Shown: in pieces, positions 9,603 to 18,179 of the stretch | Numbering within the stretch: the stretch's first letter is position 1 | Layout of the letters: every line of letters begins with the position of its first letter | NCBI RefSeq assembly: GCF_023554255.2 | Contig: NZ_JAMJWD020000005.1 | Location: 248,001 to 312,000, forward strand | Length of the DNA stretch: 64,000 bases | Reading direction: 5' to 3' | Origin: Phyllobacterium sp. 21LDTY02-6 | GTDB lineage: Bacteria > Pseudomonadota > Alphaproteobacteria > Rhizobiales > Rhizobiaceae | The notes under the pieces: generated by a model | What the model was told of the DNA's origin: nothing | What the model saw: only the letters and a program-made list of their open reading frames with translations | Databases searched by the model: none | Made by a program: the position numbers and the translations under genes

Positions 9603-10412
9603 TTGCCCGGTCCTGAGAATCGAACCCTGATCGACAAGATGAAGCGTGGGGAGGCCGTCTTCGGCGCGACCTTCTACACGGGGTCCACCACGGCCATCGA
9701 GGCGGCGGGCAATTGGGGGCTCGACTTCGCCTTCATCGATGCCGAACACACGCCCGTCAACATCGACCCGCAGATGGAAAAGCTGGTACTGGCGGCGCTG
9801 CTTGCCGGAATTGCGCCACTCGTGCGCGTGCGCGGCACTAATGAGTGGGACATCCGCAAATCGCTGGAATTCGGCGCCACGGGCGTCATCGTTCCCCAGG
9901 TCGGCACCGCCGAACAGGCCCGCGCCATCGTCCGGGCCGCAAAGTTTCCACCCTATGGACGGCGCGGCGGCGATGCCAATTGCCGTGCGGCAGGCTTCGG
10001 CGGCCCGGGTTTCCAGTGGTCGGCCTATATGGAGCACGAAAATGAAAGCCGCCTGGTGATACCGATGGCGGAAAGCTACGAATTCTTCGACAATATCGAC
10101 GAAATCCTCGATGTCGAAGGCATCGACGTGATCAATTTCGGGCCTGCCGATTATTCGATCTCGCGCCGCATTTCCATCGACTATTCCATGTCGCATCCGG
10201 AGGTGGAAGACAAACTCGCCGAGCTTATCGAAAAGGCCCACGCCCGCAACATAAAGGTCATGGCGCCGTGCATTCCGCCGGTCGCCGACAATGTCACGGC
10301 GCTCAAGAAAAAGGGCGTCGACATGATCATCATGGGCAATGACGTGCTGTTCCTCAATGAGGGATGCCGCCGGGCCCGCGAAGCAATCGACACGGCAGCG
10401 AAATCCGCCTGA
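9603..10412 (+). CDS. HpcH/HpaI-family aldolase
   Basis: This 269-residue class II pyruvate aldolase homologue carries FAFIDAEHTPVNI near the N terminus, the mid-barrel GATGVIVPQVGTAEQAR and the metal-binding pair PMAESYEFF (Glu) and NFGPADYS (Asp). It would cleave a 4-hydroxy-2-oxo acid into pyruvate and an aldehyde. Translation starts at TTG 9603, set by AAGGAGATGACAA. It is 40 nt after the ATPase stop, so it belongs to the same operon, linking import of a hydroxy-acid precursor with aldol cleavage. Confidence 0.87.
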   Translation: MPGPENRTLIDKMKRGEAVFGATFYTGSTTAIEAAGNWGLDFAFIDAEHTPVNIDPQMEKLVLAALLAGIAPLVRVRGTNEWDIRKSLEFGATGVIVPQVGTAEQARAIVRAAKFPPYGRRGGDANCRAAGFGGPGFQWSAYMEHENESRLVIPMAESYEFFDNIDEILDVEGIDVINFGPADYSISRRISIDYSMSHPEVEDKLAELIEKAHARNIKVMAPCIPPVADNVTALKKKGVDMIIMGNDVLFLNEGCRRAREAIDTAAKSA

Positions 10413-10445
10413 GCAAAGCGCATCATATCCAGCAAGGACCAATCA

Positions 10446-11264
10446 ATGAGTGATCCATTCGACATTGCAGGCCGCGTTGCGGTCGTCACCGGCGGCCTCG
10501 GCCAACTCGGAACCCAGTTCACCAAATCGCTCGCGGAGGCAGGGGCCAAGGTGGCGATCTACAGCCGGCGCCCGTTCAGCGACGAGAAGCTGGCGGAGAA
10601 ATTTCCGGGGCTAACCGAGCGCATCCGCGTCTATGAGGCCAGCGTCAGCGACAAGGAGGCGCTCGAGACGGCCACCGAAAAACTGATCGCGGACTGGGGC
10701 GTGCCGCATATCCTCGTCAACAATGCCGGCATTGATTCCAAGCCGGACGGCTCGGCCGAGCAGAACGCGCCCTTCGAGGTCTATCCGCAGAAATACTGGG
10801 ACGAGATCATCGAGACGAACCTGACCGGAGTCATGCTGACCAGCCAGGTGGTCGGCAGCAGGATGGCCGAGGCGGGACGCGGCTCCATCATCAATGTCGG
10901 CTCGATCTACGGCATCGTCTCGCCCAACCAGGCGCTCTATGCCTATCGCGAGAAGCGGGACGGCATACCCTTCGTCAAGGCCATTTCCTACGCCGCGTCG
11001 AAATCCGGGCTCGTGAACCTGACCCGCTATCTCGGCACCTATTGGGGCACCAAGAAAGTCCGCGTCAACCTCATCTCCTTCGGTGGCGTCAAGACGGCGA
11101 GCTTCGACAAGGAGTTCATCGAAGCCTTTCTCGAAAGGGTGCCGATGGGCCGTCAGGCCGAGATCGACGAGTATAATGGCATCATCCGGTTTCTAGCCTC
11201 CGATGCATCCTCCTACATGACCGGGTCCAACGTCGTGGTCGATGGCGGCTTCACCGCCTGGTAG
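10446..11264 (+). CDS. SDR-family oxidoreductase
   Basis: This 272-residue short-chain dehydrogenase shows the cofactor motif TGGLGQLG, NNAGIDS and the active-site YAASK, with the final VVDGGFTAW signature. A loop of about 25 residues between the Ser segment (INVGSIYG) and the Tyr motif is longer than usual. It is the last gene of the operon. It probably oxidises a hydroxyl of the imported compound before the aldolase step. Confidence 0.87.
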   Translation: MSDPFDIAGRVAVVTGGLGQLGTQFTKSLAEAGAKVAIYSRRPFSDEKLAEKFPGLTERIRVYEASVSDKEALETATEKLIADWGVPHILVNNAGIDSKPDGSAEQNAPFEVYPQKYWDEIIETNLTGVMLTSQVVGSRMAEAGRGSIINVGSIYGIVSPNQALYAYREKRDGIPFVKAISYAASKSGLVNLTRYLGTYWGTKKVRVNLISFGGVKTASFDKEFIEAFLERVPMGRQAEIDEYNGIIRFLASDASSYMTGSNVVVDGGFTAW

Positions 11265-11307
11265 CTGCTGGCGAGGGCGGTGCGCCTAGGCACCGCCCCG
11301 TCCTGGC

Positions 11308-11670
11308 TTATCGCCGCGTCAGCCGCGGCGCCATCATGACGATCAACGCCATGACGGCGGAATAGGCGACGAGCGGCCAGGCTGTGTCGCCCGGCAGCAG
11401 CATCACCGCCAGGCTGCCGGCAATGCCGACGAACAGGCTCTGCGTGCAGAAATAGGCGGCGACGGCGGTCCCGGCCATGTGGCCGAACCTGCAGCGCGCC
11501 ATCCGCCGTGACCGCCACCGTCCAGACGATGCCGACCGCGGCGATCCACATCGGCATTATGAAGCTGGCGAAGGATGGCGGGGCGAGCCATTCGCAGGCG
11601 CTCAGCAGCATGGCAGCCGACAATAGCATCGCCATGGACGTTGGTGCATCGATCAAGAATTCGACGCGCG
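11308..11670 (-). pseudogene. Remnant of a Bcr/CflA-type MFS drug transporter (C-terminal part, frameshifted)
   Basis: On the minus strand, one frame reads SFIMPMWIAAVGIVWTVAV followed by TADGAL. After a frame change near 11490-11500 another frame continues with RFGHMAGTAVAAYFCTQSLF and ends in a helix and stop near 11308. Together they match the last three helices of Bcr/CflA multidrug transporters. The N-terminal ten or so helices are missing and there is no start, so this is a decayed fragment. Confidence 0.7.
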
Positions 11671-11763
11671 TCGGTCTTTGACAGGGTTGACTATGTCTGC
11701 CTGCCTTGGCAGCGGACAGAGTCCGGGCGTTCACCAATGTTTCACAAACCAGGTTCCAGGGAC

Positions 11764-12612
11764 TCAGAATCCATGCTTTTCGAGGAGTTCGACCGCCTCC
11801 CGTGCAATGTGATCTCCGTGTTCGAACAAGTTCCGCCATGCTCCGACACCGGCAACGATGTCTGGATGCGAGACGGCCGACGAGAATGCCTCCACACCTA
11901 CGAGTCCTTGATAACCGGCATGTTTAAGGCGGATCAGAAGGGGTGAAAAGTCGATGGTACCACGGCTTAGCGATCCTCGATGGTTCTGGTCGATCTCGAA
12001 GTAAGCCAGATGGGGAAGGGCAGTCTCCAGCGCATCCATCATATCGTCTTCTTCTATGTTCATGTGAAAGGCGTCGAGGTGTACTTTGACGTTGTCTGCG
12101 CCGATGGTTTCGATCATTCTGACTGCGTCGGATGCGGTATTGATAAGGTTCGTTTCGTAACGATTCACCACTTCGAGTGACAGCATCATTCCCATCGTTT
12201 TTGCTTTGTCCGCAACAATCGCCAGCCCTTCAGCGGCGGCGTTGAAGTTGTCTTCCGTGGCCACACGAGTGGCCTTTCCGAATGCGGAATAGAGTATACC
12301 GCCCATTCGATCTGCACCCATGGCCGCGGCAAGTTCCAGCGCGGTTTTGTGACGTTCAACGCCGCGCTTCCAGATCGACCGATCAGTACTTGATATGTCG
12401 TTGTCGATCTGCAGCGGCGATGTCGTTACGGGCTTAAGTCCGGCATCGGCAAAGATCCGCCCAATCTTGGTCGGCTCGATGTTCTCATGGTTACGGATGG
12501 GGACAACAACATGATTGAACCCAAATGCCGCCGCCCTCTCCACCGCATAGGCCCCGTCCTCTGTCGTCCACTGCGGGACCCATGTGTAGGCGTGTATAGA
12601 GCGTTGCGTCAT
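11764..12612 (-). CDS. Sugar phosphate isomerase/epimerase (AP-endonuclease-2 TIM barrel)
   Basis: This 282-residue TIM-barrel enzyme resembles D-tagatose/psicose 3-epimerase-type proteins. Candidate metal residues are Glu in SLEVVNRYET, Asp in VKVHLDAFHMNIEE, His/Asp in the IDQNHRGSLSRG region and Glu in GVEAFSSA. ATG 12612 has GGGAGGAT upstream; longer starts to 12714 would run through the operator region. It is divergent from the TRAP transporter, suggesting epimerisation of the imported sugar or keto-sugar. Confidence 0.83.
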   Translation of the reverse strand: MTQRSIHAYTWVPQWTTEDGAYAVERAAAFGFNHVVVPIRNHENIEPTKIGRIFADAGLKPVTTSPLQIDNDISSTDRSIWKRGVERHKTALELAAAMGADRMGGILYSAFGKATRVATEDNFNAAAEGLAIVADKAKTMGMMLSLEVVNRYETNLINTASDAVRMIETIGADNVKVHLDAFHMNIEEDDMMDALETALPHLAYFEIDQNHRGSLSRGTIDFSPLLIRLKHAGYQGLVGVEAFSSAVSHPDIVAGVGAWRNLFEHGDHIAREAVELLEKHGF

Positions 12613-12649
12613 CGTCCGGTATCCTCCCTGTCTCATGCTTATATCTGAT

Positions 12650-12680
12650 ATCTTGCATCTGATATGCAAGTATGCAAGAT
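12650..12680. promoter_or_regulatory. Operator-like cluster of ATGCAAG half-sites
   Basis: The intergenic DNA between the epimerase and TRAP genes has CTTGCAT-N5-ATGCAAG (12652-12670) immediately followed by a third half-site ATGCAAG (12672-12678). The outer pair ATCTTGCAT/ATGCAAGAT (12650-12658, 12672-12680) is also a perfect dyad. This layout fits a GntR-family operator for the regulator at 15607-16290. Confidence 0.5.
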
Positions 12681-12794
12681 CTGTCATTAGCAGTCTGATG
12701 GTGGAGGAGAACACGCAGCAGACTTTCGTGGAGCATCCGCATTTGAGGAGACATGCTGCCTTGAGGGAACAAGGTGGCTTTATGGGAGGAATTC

Positions 12795-13781
12795 ATGTCT
12801 GTTAAGAATTGCATTGCAGCGACGTTGTGCGTCGGCGCGTTGGCGCTCATGTCCACCGGTCAAGCTCTGGCTCAGGAATACGTCTTACGGCTTAATCACG
12901 TGCACACGCCTGCCGAGGCTTATCACCAGGGCTTTCAGAAATGGGCAGATCGCGTCTTTGAGCGCACCAAGGGCGGGCTCAAGATCGAGGTATTTCACTC
13001 TGCCCAGCTCGGTGTTGAGGAAGACATCATTGAGCAGATCCGTATGGGGGCCAATGTCGGCCAAAACACCGATGCGGCGCGACTAGGCAACTACGTCCCA
13101 GAGATCGCGGTCCTCAACGGACCTTATCTGGTCAAGTCTTTCGATGAAGCCTTCAAATTGGCCGAACTGCCTGTGGTTCAAGGATGGATCGACAAATTGG
13201 CGACCCAGCACGGTCTCAAGGTTGTGTGTTTCGACTTCTCGCAAGGGCTGCGCCATGTCTTTACCAATCAGCCCGTCCGCAACCCCCAGGATCTCTCCGG
13301 CCTTCGCATCCGGACACCCCCGGCTCCCATCTGGCAGGAAGCGACCCGTGCGCTAGGCGCGGCGCCCACGGCTATGGCGTTCGGGGAAATCTATCCAGGG
13401 CTCCAACAGCGGGCGATCGACGGCGCAGAGGTCACTTACGCTAATATTCGGCCAAACAATCTCCAAGAAGTGGTCAGTCACGTTAGCGAAACAGGACATA
13501 TCCTGCTTCTGAATTTCGAGGTCGTTTCAACGACGTGGTTCGAAACTCTTCCGCCCGAGTTCCAGACAGCGCTCGTCGAGGAGTGCCGCGTTGCAGGGCA
13601 GGAGACGACGAAAGTGCTGCAGGCGCAGGCTGAAACAGAAAAGGCGGCACTGATCGAAGCGGGAATGACCGTTGTGGACAATGTCAACCTCGAAGCGTTC
13701 AGAGCCGCGAGTGAGCAAGCATATAAAGCCCTCAACCTGACGGACGTTCGAGACGCGCTCTACAAAGAACTGGGCCGCTGA
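12795..13781 (+). CDS. TRAP transporter periplasmic receptor (DctP family)
   Basis: This 328-residue receptor has a signal peptide (about residues 1-27, ending STGQALAQ) and the DctP pattern EYVLRLNHVHTPAEAYHQG plus RNPQDLSGLRIRTPPAPIW, where the conserved arginine normally pairs with the substrate carboxylate. ATG 12795 is chosen for the GGGAGGAATTC directly upstream. TRAP receptors bind sugar acids, C4-dicarboxylates, keto acids and related anions. Epimerase, SDR and Ldh2 neighbours favour a sugar acid, which is inference. Confidence 0.9.
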   Translation: MSVKNCIAATLCVGALALMSTGQALAQEYVLRLNHVHTPAEAYHQGFQKWADRVFERTKGGLKIEVFHSAQLGVEEDIIEQIRMGANVGQNTDAARLGNYVPEIAVLNGPYLVKSFDEAFKLAELPVVQGWIDKLATQHGLKVVCFDFSQGLRHVFTNQPVRNPQDLSGLRIRTPPAPIWQEATRALGAAPTAMAFGEIYPGLQQRAIDGAEVTYANIRPNNLQEVVSHVSETGHILLLNFEVVSTTWFETLPPEFQTALVEECRVAGQETTKVLQAQAETEKAALIEAGMTVVDNVNLEAFRAASEQAYKALNLTDVRDALYKELGR

Positions 13782-13808
13782 TAGGTGATGGCTGGCTAGG
13801 AAAATCAT

Positions 13809-14297
13809 ATGAAGGCATTTTATCGTTCCCTTACGCGGTTGGAGGCTATCCTCGCCGGCTTCTTTCTCATCGCCATGATCTGTATGGTGTTATTGGGTGG
13901 AGTCGCGCGCATGGCGAGCATGCCACTCAATTGGACCATTGATCTATCAACCGGCTTTTTCGCCTGGGCCGTTTTCCTTTGCGCCGACATCGCATGGCGC
14001 AACAACACCCTCATGTCGCTGGATCTTTTCACAGAACGATTGCCATCCACGACCAGACGCGTCCTTGATAAGATCAATCTCGGGATCATAGCCGTGTTCC
14101 TCTGCTATGGCGTTTGGTATGGCGTAACTCTGGCATGGGCAAGCCGCGCGAGATCCTTCAACGGCATTCCTGGAGTGTCATATTCCTGGGTGACAAGCTC
14201 AATTGCCGTCGGCTGCACGCTGATGCTGATCACGACATTGATCAAGTTCAAGGACGCCCGCCTGGAACACGCACCCCCGACAGCATCTGTCAGCTGA
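13809..14297 (+). CDS. TRAP transporter small permease (DctQ family)
   Basis: This 162-residue protein has four predicted membrane helices, the usual DctQ architecture, including the conserved-type segment WTIDLSTGFFAWAVFLCADIAWR. It lies 27 nt after the receptor gene and 9 nt before the large permease, so the three form one operon. Confidence 0.88.
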   Translation: MKAFYRSLTRLEAILAGFFLIAMICMVLLGGVARMASMPLNWTIDLSTGFFAWAVFLCADIAWRNNTLMSLDLFTERLPSTTRRVLDKINLGIIAVFLCYGVWYGVTLAWASRARSFNGIPGVSYSWVTSSIAVGCTLMLITTLIKFKDARLEHAPPTASVS

Positions 14298-14306
14298 GGC
14301 AAAACC

Positions 14307-15587
14307 ATGCTCCTTGTCGCTATCGTCTTTGCCATTTTCCTTGTCATCGGAATGCCGGTCGCATTCGCCATAGGCATTTCCGGAATGATGTTCTTCCTGC
14401 AGCACCCCGAACTGCCCATTTCGATACCGCTGCAGATAACTGTATCGACAACGCAAAACTTCTCGCTCCTCGCCGTCCCACTGTTCATTGTAGCTGGCAA
14501 CTTGATGAACCGCTCGGGCATTACGGAGGGCCTTCTCAATCTTGCATCCGTCCTCACCGGACGACTGCGTGGCGGGCTGGCCCAAATCTCGATCGTGCTA
14601 TCTGCCTTAATGGGCGGTGTTTCCGGCTCGGCGATCGCGGATGCGGCTATGCAGTCCCGCATGCTCGGCCAGCAAATGATTGACCGTGGAATGACCAAGG
14701 GCTTTGCAGCGGGCGTCCTGTCGTTTTCCTCCTTGCTGACCCCCATCATTCCGCCGGGTATTGGAATGATTCTGTTCGGTACGATTGGATCGGTTTCGAT
14801 CGGGCGCCTTTTTGCCGGTGGGATCCTGCCGGCGTTGCTTCTGGGCGTTGCGATGAGCCTTTCGGTCTGGATAACGGCGACCAAGCGGGGTTATCCCCCG
14901 GAACGCTCGACGCGCCCGACAGCCAAAGAGACGATCACTGCATTCCGCGGCGGCATTTGGGCCATCCTGTTCCCGGTTATCCTGCTGGTGGGGCTTCGCG
15001 CCGGTATCTTCACTCCGTCAGAGATTGGCGCCGTTGCCGTACTCTATGCCGTGTTTATCGGCTTTCTTATCTACAAGAGAATGAAGGTGAGCGACTTCAT
15101 TGAAGCGCTGGAGTCAAGCCTTGGCGATGTCGGATCCGTAATGTTTCTGATCAGCCTATCTGCCATCTTCGGTTACGGAATTGTATTCGAGAGATTACCT
15201 GAGCTTGTGGCGTCCGGGTTGGGCACTCTGACCGATAATGTCCAGGTGGTGATGGTACTGATCGTGCTGCTCACAATCGTAGCCGGGCTCTTTGTCGATG
15301 CAACGGTGCTGATCATAATGATGACGCCGATCGTTCTGCCGGTGGTCACCCGACTGGGAGGTGATCCTGTTCATTTCGGGATCATTTTCGTGATCGCGGC
15401 GACCTTGGGCAATTTCACACCTCCGGTTGGAGCTGCCATGTACACGGTCTGCTCAATCCTCAACGTCTCGATAAAGGACTATATCAAAGAAGGCTGGCCG
15501 CTGTTGCTGGCTATCAGCATTGTGACGATTTTGCTGATCTTTGTCCCGAGCATTGTTCTTTACATACCCAACCTGATCTTCGGCTGA
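14307..15587 (+). CDS. TRAP transporter large permease (DctM family)
   Basis: This 426-residue multi-span protein is the transporting subunit. Family features include the early VIFAIFLVIGMPVAFAIG-like helix, the substrate-site segments GGVSGSAIADAAM and SSLLTPIIPPGIGMI, and FVDATVLIIMMTPIVLP plus GNFTPPVGAAMY in the second half. Length is standard for DctM. It takes substrate from the DctP receptor using a sodium or proton gradient. Confidence 0.92.
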   Translation: MLLVAIVFAIFLVIGMPVAFAIGISGMMFFLQHPELPISIPLQITVSTTQNFSLLAVPLFIVAGNLMNRSGITEGLLNLASVLTGRLRGGLAQISIVLSALMGGVSGSAIADAAMQSRMLGQQMIDRGMTKGFAAGVLSFSSLLTPIIPPGIGMILFGTIGSVSIGRLFAGGILPALLLGVAMSLSVWITATKRGYPPERSTRPTAKETITAFRGGIWAILFPVILLVGLRAGIFTPSEIGAVAVLYAVFIGFLIYKRMKVSDFIEALESSLGDVGSVMFLISLSAIFGYGIVFERLPELVASGLGTLTDNVQVVMVLIVLLTIVAGLFVDATVLIIMMTPIVLPVVTRLGGDPVHFGIIFVIAATLGNFTPPVGAAMYTVCSILNVSIKDYIKEGWPLLLAISIVTILLIFVPSIVLYIPNLIFG

Positions 15588-15606
15588 TAAGGAGGCAGTT
15601 GCAGTA

Positions 15607-16290
15607 TTGGCGATTGTCGAGAGCAAAATGATGAAGATCGAGAGACCAAGGTCACTGAAGGAACTGGTAGTGGACGAACTGCGAAGCCGTATCATCGATA
15701 ACAAGATTCAGCTGGGCGCTGCTCTTTCGGAAAATGCGTTGGCCGCCGATCTTGGTATGTCGAAGACTCCGGTGCGAGAGGCGCTACAGCAGCTCCAGCT
15801 CGAAGGATTGGTAGAAGTGCTTCCGCAACGAGGCTCTTTCGTATTCCGCATAGCAGCAGAACAGGTCGAGCAGATCAGCGAATTGCGTACGGTATTGGAG
15901 CTTGCCGCTTGCCGCCTGGCAATTAACCGCAACCACACATCACTTGTTTCCCAGATGAGTGTCGTCATGGAGGAGATGCAGGCGGCCTATGACCGCGATG
16001 ACACCGTCAGCTATCACAAACTGGACGGTGCGTTCCATCAGGTATTCATCGAGCTTTGCGGCAATCCTTTCCTTGTCGAAGCTTTCAGTCAGGTGGGCTT
16101 TCGTACACAGGCATTGCGATCACGCCTGTCGCGGATCGCAGACTTGAATTCGCGTTCAGTCGCGGAGCATCGCCAAATGCTCACCTATGTCCAGCGACGA
16201 GATATCCCTGAGCTTCAAGCTCTGTTGGCGGCGCATATCGACCAAACCCGCAAGTCCTATCTGCGAGTGCTGGAAGAACAGGAGAAATAA
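15607..16290 (+). CDS. GntR-family transcriptional regulator (FCD)
   Basis: This 227-residue regulator contains a winged HTH (LGAALSENALAADLGMSKTPVREALQQLQLEGLVEVLPQRG) and an FCD domain with YHKLDGAFHQVFIELCGNP. TTG 15607 is the likely start, 11 nt behind AAGGAGG; ATG 15628 is the alternative. It sits inside the TRAP operon, just upstream of two dehydrogenase genes. The ATGCAAG cluster at 12650-12680 is its likely binding site. Confidence 0.85.
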   Translation: MAIVESKMMKIERPRSLKELVVDELRSRIIDNKIQLGAALSENALAADLGMSKTPVREALQQLQLEGLVEVLPQRGSFVFRIAAEQVEQISELRTVLELAACRLAINRNHTSLVSQMSVVMEEMQAAYDRDDTVSYHKLDGAFHQVFIELCGNPFLVEAFSQVGFRTQALRSRLSRIADLNSRSVAEHRQMLTYVQRRDIPELQALLAAHIDQTRKSYLRVLEEQEK

Positions 16291-16293
16291 GTC

Positions 16294-17019
16294 ATGAGCA
16301 ACCGCCTTGACGGAAAAATTGCGCTCGTCACAGGTGCGGGTGCCGGTATTGGTCGGGCGATTGCATTGGCTTTCGCTGCGGAGGGTGCAAAGGTGATTGC
16401 CACCAGCCGATCGCCGTTTGAACTACCCGCAGGGATCGAAGCTCATCGTCTGGACGTCTCCGATCGAGCCGCAATTTCCAGTTTCGCAGCGATACCCCGC
16501 AGGGTGGACGTGCTTGTCAACGTCGCGGGCTATGTGCACACAGGGTCAATCCTCGACTGCCCGGATGAGGAGTGGCAAGCCTCCTTCGACATCAACGTGT
16601 CGGCCCCATTCCATCTCATTCGGGCATTTCTGCCCCGCATGATCGAGCGGGGCGGCGGCAACATCATAAATATCGGCTCGATAGCCGGGGCAATCAAAGG
16701 AACACCAAACAGGTTTGCCTATGGGGCGAGCAAGGCCGCTTTGATGGGCTTGACCAAAGGACTTGCTGCTGACTTTGTCAAACAGGGCATTCGTGCCAAC
16801 TTCATCGCCCCTGGCACGACAGATAGTCCCTCGCTCAATGCGAGAGCCCAAGCCACTGGTGATTATGATGGAGCTCGGGCTGATTTTATCGCCCGGCAAC
16901 CATTGGGCCGCCTCGGTCAGCCAGAGGAGATAGCGGCACTGGCAGTCCACCTTGCTTCCGACGAATCTGCTTATACCACCGGTGCCGTCTACGTCGCCGA
17001 TGGTGGTGTAACCATGTGA
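16294..17019 (+). CDS. SDR-family oxidoreductase
   Basis: This 241-residue classical SDR shows TGAGAGIG (NAD(P) binding), VNVAGYVHTG, the serine region NIGSIAGA and active-site YGASKAAL, with VADGGVTM at the end. It starts 3 nt after the GntR stop. It probably dehydrogenates a sugar or sugar acid delivered by the TRAP system, in sequence with the Ldh2-type enzyme that follows. Confidence 0.88.
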   Translation: MSNRLDGKIALVTGAGAGIGRAIALAFAAEGAKVIATSRSPFELPAGIEAHRLDVSDRAAISSFAAIPRRVDVLVNVAGYVHTGSILDCPDEEWQASFDINVSAPFHLIRAFLPRMIERGGGNIINIGSIAGAIKGTPNRFAYGASKAALMGLTKGLAADFVKQGIRANFIAPGTTDSPSLNARAQATGDYDGARADFIARQPLGRLGQPEEIAALAVHLASDESAYTTGAVYVADGGVTM

Positions 17020-17027
17020 GATCCCCT

Positions 17028-18065
17028 ATGCGCGATGATAACCAAATTCTCGTACCGGTCGATGATCTGCGGCGACGCGTCTTGGCGGCTTTGTCGGATG
17101 CGGGAGCCAGTGAGGAATCGACTTCAGCCGCCGTACGGGCGCTGATGCATGCCTCCATGGTCGGAGTGGACAGTCACGGCGTCCGGCTTGTCGAACATTA
17201 TTGCCGTATGCTGGCAAAGGGACGGTTAAACAAGCAACCGCAATTATCCGTAAGGCGTACCGCCGCAGGCAGCGCAATGGTCCACGGCGACGATGGACTT
17301 GGACATTATGCAGCCTACAAGGCTGTAGAGGTCGGATTGGATATAGCGCGAGAAAGCGGCGTGGCAGCAGTCGGTATCGAGCATTCCTCGCATCTGGGCG
17401 CAGCCGGCGCTTACGCCATGGCGGGCGCAGAGGAAGGATTTATTACCTTCGCGACGACCAATACCGACGCAATGGTGAGCCTGTTCGACGGTGCACAACG
17501 CTTCCATGGAACCAACCCTTTGGCCTTTGCCGCGCCAGTCCCGGATAGCCGGCCATGGCTGCTTGATATGGCGACGTCGTCGATACCGATGAACCGTGTC
17601 CTATTGCATCGCTCGCTTCTCACCCCACTTCCATCCGGAGTAGCGGCCGACCAGGGCGGGTTGGCCACCACCGACCCGTTCAAGGTAGAAATGCTTCTGC
17701 CACTCGGCGGCGAAGAATATGGCTACAAGGGAGCCGGTCTGGCTGGAGTGGCCACGCTATTCTCCGCACTTCTAACCGGCACGACCCTCGATCCTGATTT
17801 TATACCCATGTACGGCACGGATAACATGCATCAACCACGCAATATGGGGCACTTCGTTCTCGTTGTAGATCCCGAGAAGTTTGTTGGTGCCACATTATTT
17901 GCCCAAGCCATGGCGGGATATCTCGCTTCTCTAAGGGGCGCTGCTCGCCGGCAAGGTGGCGGGCCTGTTATGGCGCCAGGGGACAGGGAGTGGGCGGAGG
18001 CCGACCGTAGGGCGGCGGAAGGTATTCCGATTGACCCGGATACTGCGCGATTCCTCAGCTATTAG
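17028..18065 (+). CDS. Malate/L-lactate dehydrogenase family (Ldh2) oxidoreductase
   Basis: This 345-residue enzyme of the YlbC/YiaK-type family has the signature GVDSHGVRLVEHY, SSHLGAAGAYA, FHGTNPLAFAAP, LLDMATS and LLPLGGEEYGYKGAGLAGV. Members reduce or oxidise 2-oxo/2-hydroxy acids, such as 2,3-diketogulonate or ureidoglycolate, with NAD(P). ATG 17028 is preferred; GTG 17016 would overlap the previous stop. It closes the TRAP operon and suggests 2-hydroxy (sugar) acid turnover. Confidence 0.87.
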   Translation: MRDDNQILVPVDDLRRRVLAALSDAGASEESTSAAVRALMHASMVGVDSHGVRLVEHYCRMLAKGRLNKQPQLSVRRTAAGSAMVHGDDGLGHYAAYKAVEVGLDIARESGVAAVGIEHSSHLGAAGAYAMAGAEEGFITFATTNTDAMVSLFDGAQRFHGTNPLAFAAPVPDSRPWLLDMATSSIPMNRVLLHRSLLTPLPSGVAADQGGLATTDPFKVEMLLPLGGEEYGYKGAGLAGVATLFSALLTGTTLDPDFIPMYGTDNMHQPRNMGHFVLVVDPEKFVGATLFAQAMAGYLASLRGAARRQGGGPVMAPGDREWAEADRRAAEGIPIDPDTARFLSY

Positions 18066-18179
18066 AGAAGGGCTGTCGCGCATCATCCCGCCGCAGATGG
18101 GTAACCAGGTGAACTGGAACGGTTGTTGTTCCGTTTCCGATGCGCCGCAATGAGCATCGTGGCTGGCCCGGAGAATGGC

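Noticed and set aside
18106-18146. GGAACGG/CCGTTCC-type repeat between the convergent Ldh2 and GalM genes as a terminator
   Set aside because: Arms are short (GGAAC/GTTCC), the loop is small and no T run follows on either strand.
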